Source: Ophthalmolycus amberensis | Taxonomy: Eukaryota > Chordata > Actinopteri > Perciformes > Zoarcidae | Direction of reading: 5' to 3' | Length of the DNA stretch: 64,000 bases | NCBI GenBank assembly: GCA_024529925.1 | Contig: JAFEUB010001207.1 | Coordinates: 323,501-387,500 of the forward strand | Part shown: piece by piece, positions 1 to 12,390 of the stretch | Layout of the letters: every line of letters starts with the position of its first letter | Position numbering within the stretch: the stretch's first letter is position 1 | Notes under the pieces: model-generated | What the model saw: the letters and a program-made list of their open reading frames with translations, nothing else | What the model was told of the DNA's origin: nothing | The model's database searches: none | Position numbers and translations under genes: made by a program

Positions 1-632
1 AAATGTAGCGTTTGGTGAGAAACTAGAGTGAATCCAGTTGTTTGAAGGAGATTTCCAAAGCAATATAAAATAGATATTAGAAAGAGAATTATGACCTACT
101 TCCAAACACTAGCTCTAAGCAGTTTATAATACACCATGAAAACTTCTAATGCCAAGATTTATTTCGAATCAAAGAAAATGTATAGATAAAGATGTCACCA
201 GGTATCAGGATCTGTTTCAGCTGCTCAAATGTAAAATATGTCTTCAGAAGACAATATATCACAAACCAAGAATATCAAACATACACTATGAAATGATGTA
301 GCGTTGTTGTGAAGTTCTTCCTTTCAGCTTGAGCACAGCCCTGGATATGGATCCACGCTTATCAGAACATTGTATTCACCCGGCCTTTTGGCAAGCTCTC
401 CTGTGGCCCCGGATTATCCTCCGCTCCCCCCTCCCTCCCAGTCGTCATAATCACACACGTCTAATCTTATCAAACCTCAGCTTTATCCTCGCCAATCGGC
501 TCGTGCGCTGTGCTTCTTTTCCACCACTTGCTCTCCTGTGATTCAATTATATTCTCTCTTATTCCCCCACCCCCACCCCCTGCTCTTCCCTCTTTATCTC
601 GTTGTGCTTTCCCCCCACTGTCATGGCATCAG
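1..632 (+). other. mark4 intronic sequence, no exon recognised
   Basis: This stretch should be the intron before the 633 exon. The right part is pyrimidine-rich (540-625) and leads into the acceptor. No upstream mark4 exon (spacer or UBA region) was found, so the 5' end of the gene lies outside the window. Confidence 0.6.
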
Positions 633-715
633 GGTCAACCTTGACCCGTCCAAGCGCCAGGGCTCAAACAAATCAGTCTCGGGTTGTACTCTTCCACAAG
701 GATCAAAAACAGTTA
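633..715 (+). CDS. mark4: mark4 frame-switching cassette exon (short-isoform exon)
   Basis: The exon is flanked by an AG at 631-632 and a strong donor gtaagtt at 716. It enters in phase 2 and leaves in phase 1. Its length (83 bp) is not a multiple of three, so including it selects the short C-terminus and skipping it selects the KA1-containing C-terminus. The encoded DPSKRQ and LPQGSK motifs are characteristic of the MARK4 short isoform. The coupling of inclusion to the short form is known for human MARK4; in this fish it is inferred from phases. Confidence 0.82.
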
Positions 716-1890
716 GTAAGTTCCCATGTCTCTGGCTTCTTTCTTGTCTGCCTGTGCTGCCCCATACGTCTGCCTGACTTCTTCACACCTCTATCTGTGA
801 ATTCTTGCTTGTCTGCATGACTGTTAACCATCTTCATACTGTCATGGTCCCACACTCTTGGTTCCAAGCATGGTTGCATTCAAGGAAGATTCATTTGATT
901 CTTGTTCCTTAACTTCCCGTTGTTATCAGTGTCATTGTCAGCACAGACAGTCTTCTATGATCCCGGGTGTAAGTGTACCCTTAGAAATTGTGTTTTATGT
1001 TTTTGTGGTTGATGGGTTGAAAGTCATCACATGTTACTCCACCTGTTGTTTGCGAGAATGGATTGGAATGCGTAGTGCCATGAACAGAGGTGACGAAGAG
1101 TCAAATGACTGCATTCATATCTGCATGCTTTGAAATTTGTGAGAAAATGGAAACCTCTCACCGCACGGTACCCAGTAGGGCTGCACTATTAATCCAAATC
1201 GCGATCAGGTTTAATAATCGTGATGAAAAATCGTGATCACAATATTGATCAAAAAGAATCGTGATTGTCATTTTGGCCTTAATGGTGCAGCCCTAACATC
1301 CACGACTGCCTGCCATCTCATCTGAGAGTTGTGGATTGCTCAGAAGGCTCGGTGTGCTCGGGTGGATTACCTCTCACTGCCTGTTTGTCCCACAGGGTCA
1401 CAAATGAATCTGAGGGAATCAGGAGATTTGCGGTCACAAGGTCAGTGCAGGACAGCACTTAGAAAATAGATGTTTGTTTTTTATGAGACTAGTAGAAAGC
1501 AAGCACGTTTCAATGCCTAAACATTTTTCTGATGACCCCCCCCGCCTCCCTAGTTGCCATCTACCTTGGTATCAAAAAGCGTCCGAGCCCCGGGCCGTCG
1601 GACGTGGCTGGGATCTGAAAGGCGGTGGGCGGAGGGACCCTGCGGAGGTGGTTCTGGCCCTGCGGGAGGCGGCGCTCGGATGTGGCTGCCAGGTCCACCA
1701 TGCCGGCCCCTTTCTGCTCTCCTGCACCCACGGCGCGGCAGGGGGCCGCGTGGCTTTCGAGGCCGAGGTGTGCCACCTTTCCACGGGCACCTCCGAGACT
1801 TCTAACGGGGTGCGCTACACGCGACTCTGGGGGACGCCGCTAGCTTTTCGAGACATTGCCACACAAATCTCTAAGGACCTTGAACTTTGA
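633..1890 (+). CDS. mark4: mark4, MAP/microtubule affinity-regulating kinase 4, C-terminal exons (partial)
   Basis: These are the 3' exons of a MARK-family Ser/Thr kinase, which phosphorylates microtubule-associated proteins and controls polarity. Three exons fit canonical splice sites: A 633-715 (RVNLDPSKRQGSNKSVSG... then LPQGSK), B 1396-1440, and terminal C 1554-1890. The kinase and UBA domains lie upstream of the window. Exon C in one frame encodes a KA1 membrane-binding domain, starting SCHLPW and ending AFRDIATQISKDLEL-stop (1888-1890). In the frame set by inclusion of exon A it encodes VAIYLGIKKRP...DVAGI-stop (1616-1618). These match the known long (MARK4L) and short (MARK4S) C-termini. 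Exon A is 83 bp, so skipping it changes the frame of B and C. MARK4 rather than MARK1-3 is favoured by SCHLPW and the DLEL terminus. The neighbour ckm is also MARK4's neighbour in human. Confidence 0.9.
1176..1295. mobile_element. Short inverted-repeat MITE in a mark4 intron
   Basis: This 120-bp sequence begins tagggctgcactatta and ends with the near-perfect inverted complement taatggtgcagcccta. The AT-rich interior is full of aatcgtgat-like motifs. The terminal motif resembles hAT-type non-autonomous elements common in fish, but I see no clear 8-bp target duplication, so the superfamily is uncertain. Confidence 0.6.
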
Positions 1891-4800
1891 ACAGAGGGAC
1901 GTGTTTGCGTATGAGTGCTTGTTGTTGTGTGAGCGAGTGTTGGATGTGTGTGCGCAAAAGGGAGGTGTTGGTGGGAACATTTAAGAAAAAAATAGCAGAG
2001 AAGGGGCGAGGGGCTGGACCCGAGAGAAAAGACTACTCCTTCTGTCTCTTTCATGACTACCCCCCCAAACACACACACACACGCACACGCACACACATAC
2101 GCGCACACCTGACCCGTAAAGTTATACAGACTGAGGCACGCCATCCACCCAATCACCCCACCCAGCTCAGCCAACTTCTTCAGTGAGCAACTGCACCCAC
2201 TGGACCTGGATCAGACGGAATCTAGTTGAATATTTTGTATCGCTACTCTAGCCATAATGACTCTTTATTTTGTTATTTATTGCTCTGATCATTGTTTTTA
2301 CCCACTGTCACTTTCACCACTACAGAAAAACATCATCTCTTGTGTACCGGACGTCATTAATCAGCCAGTCCTTTTTTTTTTGATTGTTCTTTTTATATGT
2401 CACCTTTTACGTACACTATACCCCCCCCCCCCCCCCCCCCCCTCACCCACCCACCCACCGATGATTATCTGCTGACTTTCTGTCACCTGGGGACAATAAC
2501 ATGCACATACGTGGATATGGTCCGACTCAGTGGTCAGACCGGCAGTCACAGAGTTTTGCGCTGCTTTGGTCCATGTACATGCAGCAGTGACTTAAGGTCA
2601 GTGGGAGCGGTTGACAGGCCTTTGAAACAGCCAATCAGACGCCGACCTGGAATACAAAAAGCCAGTGACATCTTCCGCTTCTTGCATCCGACGGAGTTGT
2701 CGCCTCTCAATCACATTAGTTTTCTCTGCATGGGACTTTAAAACATGTAGGTGATGTTTATTGAGAAACAATCCCCACGTTGTTTGCACAACTTTTATGC
2801 ATACAGGATGAAGAAAAAAATGTTGGTGCAGTAACGCCATGCACCAATCAACACACCTGATTTGGTATAATATTATAGAGTTATATAACTCATACCATTG
2901 TTGTCAAGAAACACTTTTTCTATGGCTGCCTCTATAAAGGAATGAATAGAGAGGCCTGGAAAGACCACATGCACACATGCTGCTCTCTGGTTGGCTGGAT
3001 TCATCGTTCGTCAGCGCTGGTCATTGTCAGTAAAACTTGTTTCAAAGCATTTTGATTTCCCCAACGTCCCACCCCGTTTCATCCCTTTACCTTTCTTAAA
3101 AAAAGCATCGTACTGAAAACGCGACAAGCAGAGACACACACTTGAGAAAACCTTTCCACCTATACTCCCTCAGCTGTCTGGTCAGGTGGCGTGAGAGCGA
3201 CGAACGCAAACCTTGCCCCTTGAAATCTCGCAGTCGTCCCGCTGCAAAGTAACAGTGGTGCTCTGGTTTCATCTCCAGTGCAATGCAATTCTCTGGGTTC
3301 TCTTCTGTGCCATGTGCCATCATCACAGTGCGTTGATGGGAAGCACCAAAAGCGGATCAGGCCGAGCAGCGAAATCTCAGTTACACACTCACCTTTACGC
3401 GCACACGGAGAAACACGCACCTTCTAAATCTCCACCCTCTCCCGTTTTTGTGGCACAGTCTATGAACTGGCACGTCCATCGTCGATGACTTTGTGGGCTG
3501 CAGGGTTCAGAGGGGAGTGTTCCGAATCCGGAAAGGCACGACGGGGGGGGCAGTGTGCACAGTGTTTTCTTCTTGTTAGTCCAGTTGCCTTTAAAGCGAA
3601 ACAACCCCCGGCGCCTTCATATAGTGCATATTTAATGTAAAGAAAAAAAGAAAAAAGAGAGACAGAAAAAAACGAGAAGGCTTTCTATTCTCCCTCCCTG
3701 TTTCTAGTGAATACCGTACTGTGATATTTACGTAGGCTACAGAGATCATGTTGTTTGGCTGCTGATTTACTGTTAATACTATCTCTCAGTTGTGGCTTTG
3801 CTCATGGTGACTCCAAAACGCCCCAGCCCCATTTCCTCCCCCACCCATCATAAACTCCCTACATCTACCAGGGAGTTGACCCCTGTCCACCACCTTCGCA
3901 CGTACGACCGCCTCTTTTCTAACGTCACAACGAGCGTTTGGCTTTCCTCAGCTCTTCGTTTGAGGCCCTGCTCTCTCGCGGGGCGACATTCAGCCATCAT
4001 CAAAACTCTTGCATTGTAGACCCATGTATGACATCTTCTCAGTCATGTTTGGCGTGTGTTGTTTCACGGAGCCCGTCGGGGGGAGACCGGTATCGACCCG
4101 TTCTCCTCCTCGGGGTGAGAAGCAGACACCAGGAGTCTGTCCTTGTCCTCTCCCTGGACGTTTCTCATTGTGGTGTATATTAGCATTAGGTAATATAGAC
4201 CTCAATGCACTTTGCTTTGACTTGAATCAGCTCCTTCCAGTGTACCTGTACAGGTAATGCCCAGAACTAGCCACTGGAGGGCGCCAATGTCTTAAATGTG
4301 AAACACTTCAATTTGTGGATATTTGCACAGGTACTTTATTTATTTTTTAGAATAATATCATTTAAAAAAAACAGGATTTATATCAGTCAGTTGATGGCTG
4401 TACATAAAATATATGAATATAGTATATATCTTAGAGCTCAAGGTTTATTTATAGCTAGAGCAAGGAAAGTACTTCTCGTTTAAAGCAGATTCTGTCAGTG
4501 ACAATGGGGAACAAAACCAACCTGCAATCCTGCATGACTTCAGAGTTTGGGTTTTAGGGGAAAAAATTGAACATGATGCACACCTAGGATTGGAAGCTTT
4601 GTGAAATGCAGACACGATCATTTTTAGACATGAATTGGTACAAAGAAACGGTGCTAAAGGTAGCGCCCAGTCCTTCCCCCGTTCACAAGAAGACAAACAG
4701 GGCGGCTTGGGTGAAACACAGTGACTTCACTCCAACTTGTTTGCTAAAGGATAGTTTCAGTACACTCCCAAGTGTGCAGACATGCCATGAAATGTACCAC

Positions 4801-5470
4801 AACGTACACAGTGTGTAAGAGAAGTGTTCAGTTATAGATCCAGCAAGGACACTTGCATTTGGAATCAACTGTTCGGTTTGGTTCTACTTTAACTTGAATT
4901 TACAATAAGTCCCTAACATGTCGAAAGCCCTGGGTTGCATTCAAGCCATAGAAATGTCACATCACTGTCTCCCGATGGCAAACGTGAGTCAGGTTGTTTG
5001 CGAAGCCTTTCGGTGGCAATTATCAAGGTAAGACGGGCGAAAAAGCAAATAACTTAGTGTAAAGCAACTCACTCTTAGTATAAGGTGGATGAACATTGTC
5101 TTGAGGTGGAATCTACTGTGAAAAAATCTTGAAAGGATTTTGTTGACCTGCTTGTTGAGTAAACGTGTTTGTACCTGCTCAGAGATGGCATATGACTGGT
5201 CTGGTTTTAGATGGTACAGTATTAGGACGCCAGGGGGCTCAGTATTTAACATGCGCTGTCATTTCCAAACTGATTTTTGGAAACAGCTGGATGTTATATG
5301 CAACAGAGACTGAAGAACACACACAGTTTGACCTGTATGAGTAATTTTACACTGCTCTACTGTTTGATTCCTCCCCTCAGAAACAAACTGTAAACTGAGA
5401 TGGAGTGGTTGTGGTTTATAAGGAGAACACGGAGCTGAAGATTAATAAAATTCACTGATGTTGGCATTTT
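1891..5470 (+). other. Probable mark4 3'UTR and convergent spacer to ckm
   Basis: No coding exon is recognisable here. The stretch holds a CA-rich run (about 2070-2107), a 22-base C tract (2421-2442), and a candidate AATAAA poly(A) signal on the plus strand at 5444-5449. That signal would end a 3.5-kb mark4 3'UTR just before the ckm poly(A) site on the other strand. The true length of the UTR needs transcript data. Confidence 0.45.
4271..4285 (+). promoter_or_regulatory. CTCF-like motif between the convergent mark4 and ckm genes
   Basis: CCACTGGAGGGCGCC matches the core of the vertebrate CTCF consensus at nearly all strong positions. A single motif match is weak evidence, so binding is only a possibility. 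Confidence 0.25.
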
Positions 5471-5659
5471 CTTTTCTTTCATTTTTGGAGTCTTGTTCTC
5501 GTAGTTGCGACACACAATCTGAATATTTGTCAATGGCTTCGGATCATCTGACAAGGTGAGTATTGATTCGTGAAGACGACACTTTGTGAATTGTCATTTC
5601 TCATGCTGCGTCACAAAAGATCATAATGATTAATTTCGTTGTTTCATGGGGTACCATAT

Positions 5660-5665
5660 TTTATT
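5660..5665 (-). terminator. ckm: ckm poly(A) signal (AATAAA)
   Basis: The plus strand reads tttatt, which is AATAAA on the minus strand, about 290 nt beyond the ckm stop codon. The spacing fits the short 3'UTR typical of ckm transcripts. Confidence 0.6.
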
Positions 5666-5953
5666 GAGCAATATGAACAGCTTCAATAATCATTACTTTT
5701 TATAACAAAAAGTAGGTGATGCCACGTCTGCCAGGCGAGCCCGGCTCAGTGGAGGCTGATCCCAGGATGTTACCAACCAACACAGGAGAACGTGAAAAAA
5801 AGGGCGAAAGAGGAAAGAAAAAAAGCTGGAAGGAAGAAAAAAGAGGTGAGCCGAGTCAAGAGTCTCTTTGTGAGCGCCTGCTTCCTCTGCACCCCCGTCA
5901 GCTGGCTCGATTGCACATGAATGGTCTGGAGATAAACAAAAGATTGTTCCTCT

Positions 5954-8121
5954 TTACTTCTGTGCGGGGATCATGCTGTCGATGGCCTCTCCCTTCTCCA
6001 ACTTCTTCTCCATCTCGACCATGAGCTTGACACCGTCAACCACCAGCTGGACCTGTGCTACCTCAGAGGAGCCCAGACGGTCGGCGTTGGAGATGTCGAA
6101 CACACCTCCCACGGAGGCAGTGTCCACACCACCTAAGGAGGAAGAAAGGTCAAGGGATGATGTTCGGATTACGCACCACACCTTTTGAGTTTAGAGTGCT
6201 GTAGAATCTCAGTAGAGATCTTAACGGACCTGCCAGGTGTACAAGCTAAAGGGTGGATAAATGAGTACCTGTTCCACGCTTCTGCAGACGCAGCCTGGTG
6301 AGGACCTCATCAAACTTGGCGTGTGTGCTCAGCTTGGGCAGCTTCACGTGAACACCGCCACGCAGGCCGGTACCCAGGTTGGAGGGGCAGGTCAGGATGT
6401 AGCCAAGATGCTCATTCCACATGAAGCCGTGGTTGTGCTTCTTGAAGATCTCCTCAATCTGGGGAGAAGAAGAAAAGAAGAGTCAGAGTTGCATCCAGCA
6501 GTGATCTACACTTCTTTTTAATCTTGATTTTTGACCTTGTTTTATTTATGTGTACCTTCTGCAGGCCAACGCAGAAACGTTTGAAGACCTCCCTCATGTT
6601 GCCGCCCTGCTGCATTGAGATGACACGCAGGTGATCCTCCTCGTTCACCCAGACCAGGAAGGTCTTGTTGTCGTTGTGCCTGGACGGAGATGGATGCAAA
6701 GGATCAGCATACAGCATTAAACACACAGGTGACGCCGTCACATGATGAGTTTTGAAAGGTGTTTCCACAGCTGGCCCGCTGACAGTGATTGGTGGTACTC
6801 ACATGATGCCTCTGCCATCGGGCCAGTCACGGGCCATGCCGGCACAGGTCAGCAGGGGAGAGACGGGCTTGTCAAACAGGAAGTGATCATTGATCAGCTG
6901 CTCCTGCTCTGCGTCAGTCATGGACTTTAGGGGGTAGTACTTTCCCTTGAACTCGCCATCCAGGCTGGTCAGAGCTGGAGAGACACAGTATACAATTAGG
7001 AGACTGAACGTACTACTTTACTGCTGCGATAGATCTCAACGAGAAATGACGAGCTTTGTAGAGTGTCTTCTGCCATTTAACATTTTACTGATTCTGCACT
7101 AAATGGACAATCAGAACAAGACTGTTTCCTTATCGGTTCACTGTAGATTCAACCTCTTATCCTAAAGTGACACAATCTTGTGCACACCGATTGTTTGGGG
7201 AAGGCCTTGCTTACTGCCCATTCCTTTGTAAAACTTATGGACTCAAACTATTAATAACTTACCCTCAACGGACAGCTTCTCAATGGCTCTGCGCTCTCCA
7301 CGGCTGTTGTGGGGGGGCAGGGTGAATCCCTTGATGCTGCGGCCAGTACGAACGCGGCTAGACAGAACGTAGTTGGGGTCCAGGTCGTCACCACCCTAAT
7401 GATGAATTCTCAATTACACAGCGAAACACAAGTATACAAATGTAGGGCACCTGGGATTCATCATGTGGTTAGTTCCTATTTTTTTCAGATCAATTTACTA
7501 ATCCAGTGTAGTGTTTGGTTTCTGTTCCTCAGAGTCTTTACTCAATGAAACAAAGAGCTTCCTGCTCTTTAACTAACTGGCGTACTGCACCTTCAGGTTC
7601 TCGAAGTTCAGGTCGGTCTTGTGCTTGTCAGTGGGCTTGTATCCATTATGACGGTCGGAGATGACGGGGTCCAACAGCTCCTTGAAGACCTCGTAGGTCT
7701 CCTCATCACCAGCGACGCAGCCAACAGTCATGATGAAGGGGTGACCTGAAGGCAGGGAGCGAATGGGAAAAGCAGCCGTTAGATGATGGGAGGGAAGATG
7801 AGAGCTGTTGTACAGTTAGTCATTATTCACAGGTTTTACCAAGAAATGTAACATGAAGTTTTATTTCAGTCAGTAGAGCTATGCGTCTAGATGATTTGGT
7901 CTACATTGACGTGTCTCTTGGGTCTCACCAGGGTTGTCGATACCAGTCTGGATGACGTCATCCACGGTGTAGCCGCTGGGTGTCTGCCTGTCCCTAATCT
8001 TGCCATACATCTCCTTGGTGAGGACCTTGGCCATATGGTTGTTGTGCTTGGACAGGTCAGGGAACTCCTCCTCAACTTTGTAGTTGAGTTTGAAGTTGTT
8101 GTGGGTGTTTCCGAAAGGCAT
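5954..8121 (-). CDS. ckm: ckm, muscle-type creatine kinase (complete CDS, 7 coding exons)
   Basis: The cytosolic enzyme transfers phosphate between ATP and creatine in muscle, buffering ATP at the myofibril. Coding exons in transcript order are 8121-7929, 7745-7591, 7395-7263, 6974-6803, 6679-6556, 6458-6269 and 6132-5954 (193, 155, 133, 172, 124, 190 and 179 bp), all with GT-AG junctions. They sum to 1146 bp, or 381 residues, the usual length of cytosolic CK. The N-terminus is MPFGNTHNNFKLNYK. The phosphagen kinase active-site signature CPSNLGTGLRGG, with the reactive cysteine, is in exon 6, and the C-terminus is DSMIPAQK. The start ATG sits in exon 2, whose acceptor is at 8137, behind a noncoding exon. 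Teleosts often carry two copies (ckma and ckmb), and I cannot tell which this is. Confidence 0.97.
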
Positions 8122-9444
8122 GATTGCTTTCTAACACTGCAAAGAGAGGGAGGCACAGGATGAGCAAACTTGAACAGAGGCTCTGGATAATCAAGAAACA
8201 ATTAGTCCTAATCGGATACTACTCTGCTCAAAAAAAAACATCTTTTAGAGATGTTGGAATTTCTGGGAGACAGCTGCAGACGATAACTGGTGTCGGCAGA
8301 GGAATCCTGGCAACAAGTGTCACTCGATTCTCAGCGGCTCGAATGTCCAGTTGAAATAGAGTTGGGGGAGGAGCATATGTTGCCTGGGTATTTTTAGCAT
8401 CAGCACATCTGATCGTATACTGTAGCTTAAAAAATGTCCCCAGCATATATAAGAAGTATTGTAATTCTCTTGGCACAAGCACAACTCCAGTTCTACAATT
8501 CACACGTTGACACCCAGATAGAAGTCTTTGCTGGTCGTGTTTCACTAACATGTCCCGTTTGAAAACACTCTTCACCTTTTTTGTATCACACATGTATCAC
8601 AGCTAAACCCTGCAGGTTCAAACCCTTAGGGCATCTCTTGAAGCTGTCGCTATGCCGAACTCCTGACATAAGGCTGACCAGCTGCTGATGCTTCCCCTCA
8701 GTCCACTGCTCCACCAAGATCTGTTTACTTCTAATTGTCGATACACTTTTGTACAGTAATTAGTTTCATCTTCCCTTGAAATGCTGATCACATGAGTAAT
8801 AAAAGACTGACACTTGCAATGATGCACTTGTGACATCACATGAAATGCAATCCAAGTGTTGGTAATGAGCCAAATTGGTTTAGGAAAGTGATATTTTAGA
8901 TGTAGTTATCACTTTGCTAAGAATAATTGTCTTGTTAAGTTAAAGCCCGAAAAGTCATCTTAAAAAGAGCTAAAATCAATTACTGGATATCCAGGGTCTA
9001 CATGTGTCACACTGTGAAGCACCTGTCTACATATATCAGCATCCAAATGAGAAAACCATTTGCGGAGAGCGTAAATATTTCTAGTGATACAAGTTAATGC
9101 AGCTACCACTGGGCTAAAACATTTTCTTGCCTTTTTTAATTTCATAACAATGAAATAGTCTTACAAAATTCAATGACCTCTGATACCCACTAGGTCTGTT
9201 TTGTTTTTTTACCCAGAATGCATCATATGGATTCAAACATCCCGGAATTGTTGTGCATTCCTCCTTTGATTTCATCACAGACTTTAAGTTATCAAACCCT
9301 TCATCACAGGCAAAAACAACAAACAGCCAAAAAGAGTTGTTTTCTCTTAAATGTTTGAATGGTTCTCTGAATCCGCACATGCCTCCCAATATCTTCCCCT
9401 CCTTCTTTAACTCCACAAAACTAATGTCTGTGATATTTCTTTAC

Positions 9445-9520
9445 CTTCACAGCAGAAAAGAACAGAGGTAACAGTCCTTGGGATCAGATCCTGTTCAACA
9501 CAGCCAAAATAGGGGCACCC
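9445..9520 (-). other. ckm: Probable ckm noncoding first exon
   Basis: On the minus strand a splice donor reads GAAG|gtaaag at 9444-9445, and a TATA box lies about 25-30 nt upstream of 9520. Together these define a short 5'UTR exon spliced to the acceptor at 8137. The exact start is estimated from the TATA spacing. Confidence 0.6.
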
Positions 9521-9544
9521 GAATCTGGAGGTCTTTGCTCCCCG

Positions 9545-9610
9545 TTTATATACCCGGCCGATACTCGGCCATTGGCTTGTCCATTTTAGTGCCTGCTGCG
9601 CCCTCATTGG
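9545..9610 (-). promoter_or_regulatory. ckm: ckm core promoter: TATA box and two CCAAT boxes
   Basis: The minus strand carries TATATAAA at 9552-9545. CCAAT motifs lie further upstream at about 9575-9571 and 9610-9606 (attgg on the plus strand). A cagctg E-box is present near 9692. This layout fits the TATA-driven, muscle-specific ckm promoter of vertebrates. The element positions are seen; their use is inferred. Confidence 0.6.
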
Positions 9611-12140
9611 CCAGATCCTCTGTACTGATACCAGAACAGTTCATGAAAGGGACGCATTTACATCTCAGTCATCCAAGACGAGTGGCCTAGTGCAGCTGTA
9701 CCCTCAACCCCCTCACCTTCCTCCCCCAACCTCTCCCCCCTCACCCACCCTTCGACCATACATAGCACCAGACGAGTATCAAGGGGAGGAGGAGGGAGGG
9801 TGGGGGGTGGGGGGGGAGGGTGGTCCTGGTGTGAGGAGTGAAGGTTGGAAAGAGTTGGTGTGCTTCTCATCAAATGGCTGCCATGTAGAAATGCTGCCCA
9901 AAGACACTTTTTATCCAGCAGGTGGGAGTCCGAGTTGTCTCTGACTGTCTGGTCAGCAGGAATGCTGAGCATGTTAATCCTAAATGTTAACAGTCGATGG
10001 ATACCTCCTTGTTGATGAGTAATGGCCATCTGAGGGCAGAATGGTCAGTTTTGCACTATGGAATGTATGAACACACTATATTCCACAGCAGCAGCTTGTT
10101 GGGGTGAATTGTGTCATGAACAGGCTCAAGGCTCAAACAAAAAGGAGGAAGTTGTTTCAGTGAACTACTTCGATAAATAAATCAAGGTGATGTGATAACA
10201 AGGGTGCATGGATCAGTGAAGACTGACGTATACAAAGTAAACTAATCGGACAAAGAGGGACGGAGCAGACCATCCCAGCCCAGAAGACCTTTCTTACGGC
10301 CTCCACTCTGCTTGGTTTCTTCTGAAAGCGGACTGTGGTTAAGCAGTCTTTTTTGCTTAGCGAGGTTCCTAACAGAGTGAAATGACCCAGAGGTATCTAA
10401 ATGGCAGCCATGATAAGAGCTAGTGGAATCCTTTAAATGCTAAGGTAAAGTGCTTCAATGCTGATTTAGAATCGGGTACACTGGACCACTCTTTACCGAA
10501 GGACAGGAGGTAATACTGTCCCACAATTCCTTGCGGCAGCACCGCCGACACACAAGCGTTATGCTGTGAGCACGGTGGTTGTGTTTTCCTTATGACCTCA
10601 TCTTCTCCTTTACATCGTTCCTTGACCTCATGACGTCTTCCATCGAGGTCAAGGAAAAATAATGACCTTCAAATTAGATTTTCAAATGTAACATCACTAC
10701 TGTCATTTAAATGTACTTTTTTTAACAGACTGAACAAAACTGAAAACAAGGCTATTGTATTGGATAGCATTAGATTGTGCAGGTATTGTTGCTGTGTTCC
10801 CCCGTACAGTTTCGTTGACCCCCACAGACCTGCAGAGGAAACTACGTTAAAGCATCCAAGACCCATTCCGGCTCTAATTGATATGGCAATTATCAGGCTG
10901 ACGGTTGGATGGAATGTTGAGGATGAAAGATGATGCCGTCTTTGACATTAGCTTCATTAGCGCCCTTCTTTGATAATGCCTCACACTATTTTACCAATGT
11001 ATCTGCTCCGCAGCTGCTTCACGCATTGCTTTAATACAGTTTCATCCAGAAGAATTGAAAGTTCTTCATTTATTTCATGGAACTTGCAGTATTGTCAGGA
11101 CTTTTGTTGTTGTTTTTGTCTAGTTTAATGGCAATCCGTGATCAAAATGTAAACAAAATGCTCCTGCCTTCTAACATGGCTGCCCTTTGATCCAGGTTTA
11201 GTTCTCAGGGACTAAATTCTCCAGACAAGCTATGCCACCCCCAGCTTTTTCAGGAACACCACGCTAGTTGGCCTGCACCCAAAGCAAAAAGTTATTCATC
11301 AAATCCAAATCTATCTACACTGGAGAGAAAGTTGGCGACGACACCACTTGGTGGAAAAACTAACGTGTGTGGTAGCAAATGAAATGGGGATCCATAGGAA
11401 GGTTGTTGCAGACCCTGTTCCAATAAGGGGGGGGGGGGGGGGCATCCCAGCAAGCAACTGTGTCTGTGGGATATCCCAGCCATATCTGCCTGGCAGCTTG
11501 CTGGCTGACACCTGCTCCTTCCAGTCCGAAGTATCATTACCACCCCTACCCCTGTCTGTACAACCAGCTCGTAGAACACTTCCCCCTCCCTCCCAAATAC
11601 CCAACCCAACCCTGCCACATACTTCAGCCCTTCTGCCGTATTATCTTCTACTCCATTGCGTGCAACATGGTTTGGTCTTGTGCATACAATTGAAGCATAG
11701 TGGAGATGCCTGGGTTTTTGCATGTATACCATTTCTGGTATATATGCAAGTAAGATTTGAAATAGGTTTGGCTAACTTTTAATCCCTACAAGGAAGTAGT
11801 ATCACCTGCAAATATGACACGAGACAGAGCGGCTTGCTGCTGGCTGAAATTTCATCCAGAGCAATTGAATAATGTCAGTCTAGAACAATTATGCAACAGG
11901 GCAGTGACATGATGATGTGCCTTCTGCTCATGCAGGCCAGGAAGTTTCTCAAGTTTCACAAGATGCTGAAATCTCCATCTGGCTTTTGAGATGCACCCTC
12001 ATTACGGTTTGAACAATTTCCAACAAAGGGCAGGTACACTGTGCTTTTATTTAAGAAGAAGTATGGGACGTAGAGTATTCTAAATTGGGTAATAAATAGT
12101 TTTGGGGATTGTTGTGAGGAATTATGTGGTGACTACGCTC

Positions 12141-12390
12141 ATTGGGCCTCATGCAGGAACCGATATTACAGATTTTTGTACGTATCCACCGTTTTGTATT
12201 ATTATGTTGTACCCATTGATTTCTGGGATTCATCAACGTTCTCTTATTTTTGCTCTTCTCTTAGGAAAGAGAACATTTTACGTGGTGAACAGCATACGTT
12301 TGGTTTTGTTGACCTCTCCTATTATTTCTCAGAAAAATGAAGAGAAAGAATCAGAGAACTTTAGGATAATGTTGCTGAATGAGGCCCAAT
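12141..12390. mobile_element. 250-bp MITE with attgggcctcat terminal repeats
   Basis: The left end is attgggcctcatgcag and the right end is ctgaatgaggcccaat, its inverted complement with one mismatch. The interior has an accidental open frame but no transposase similarity, so this is a non-autonomous DNA element. No clear target duplication was seen. Confidence 0.6.
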
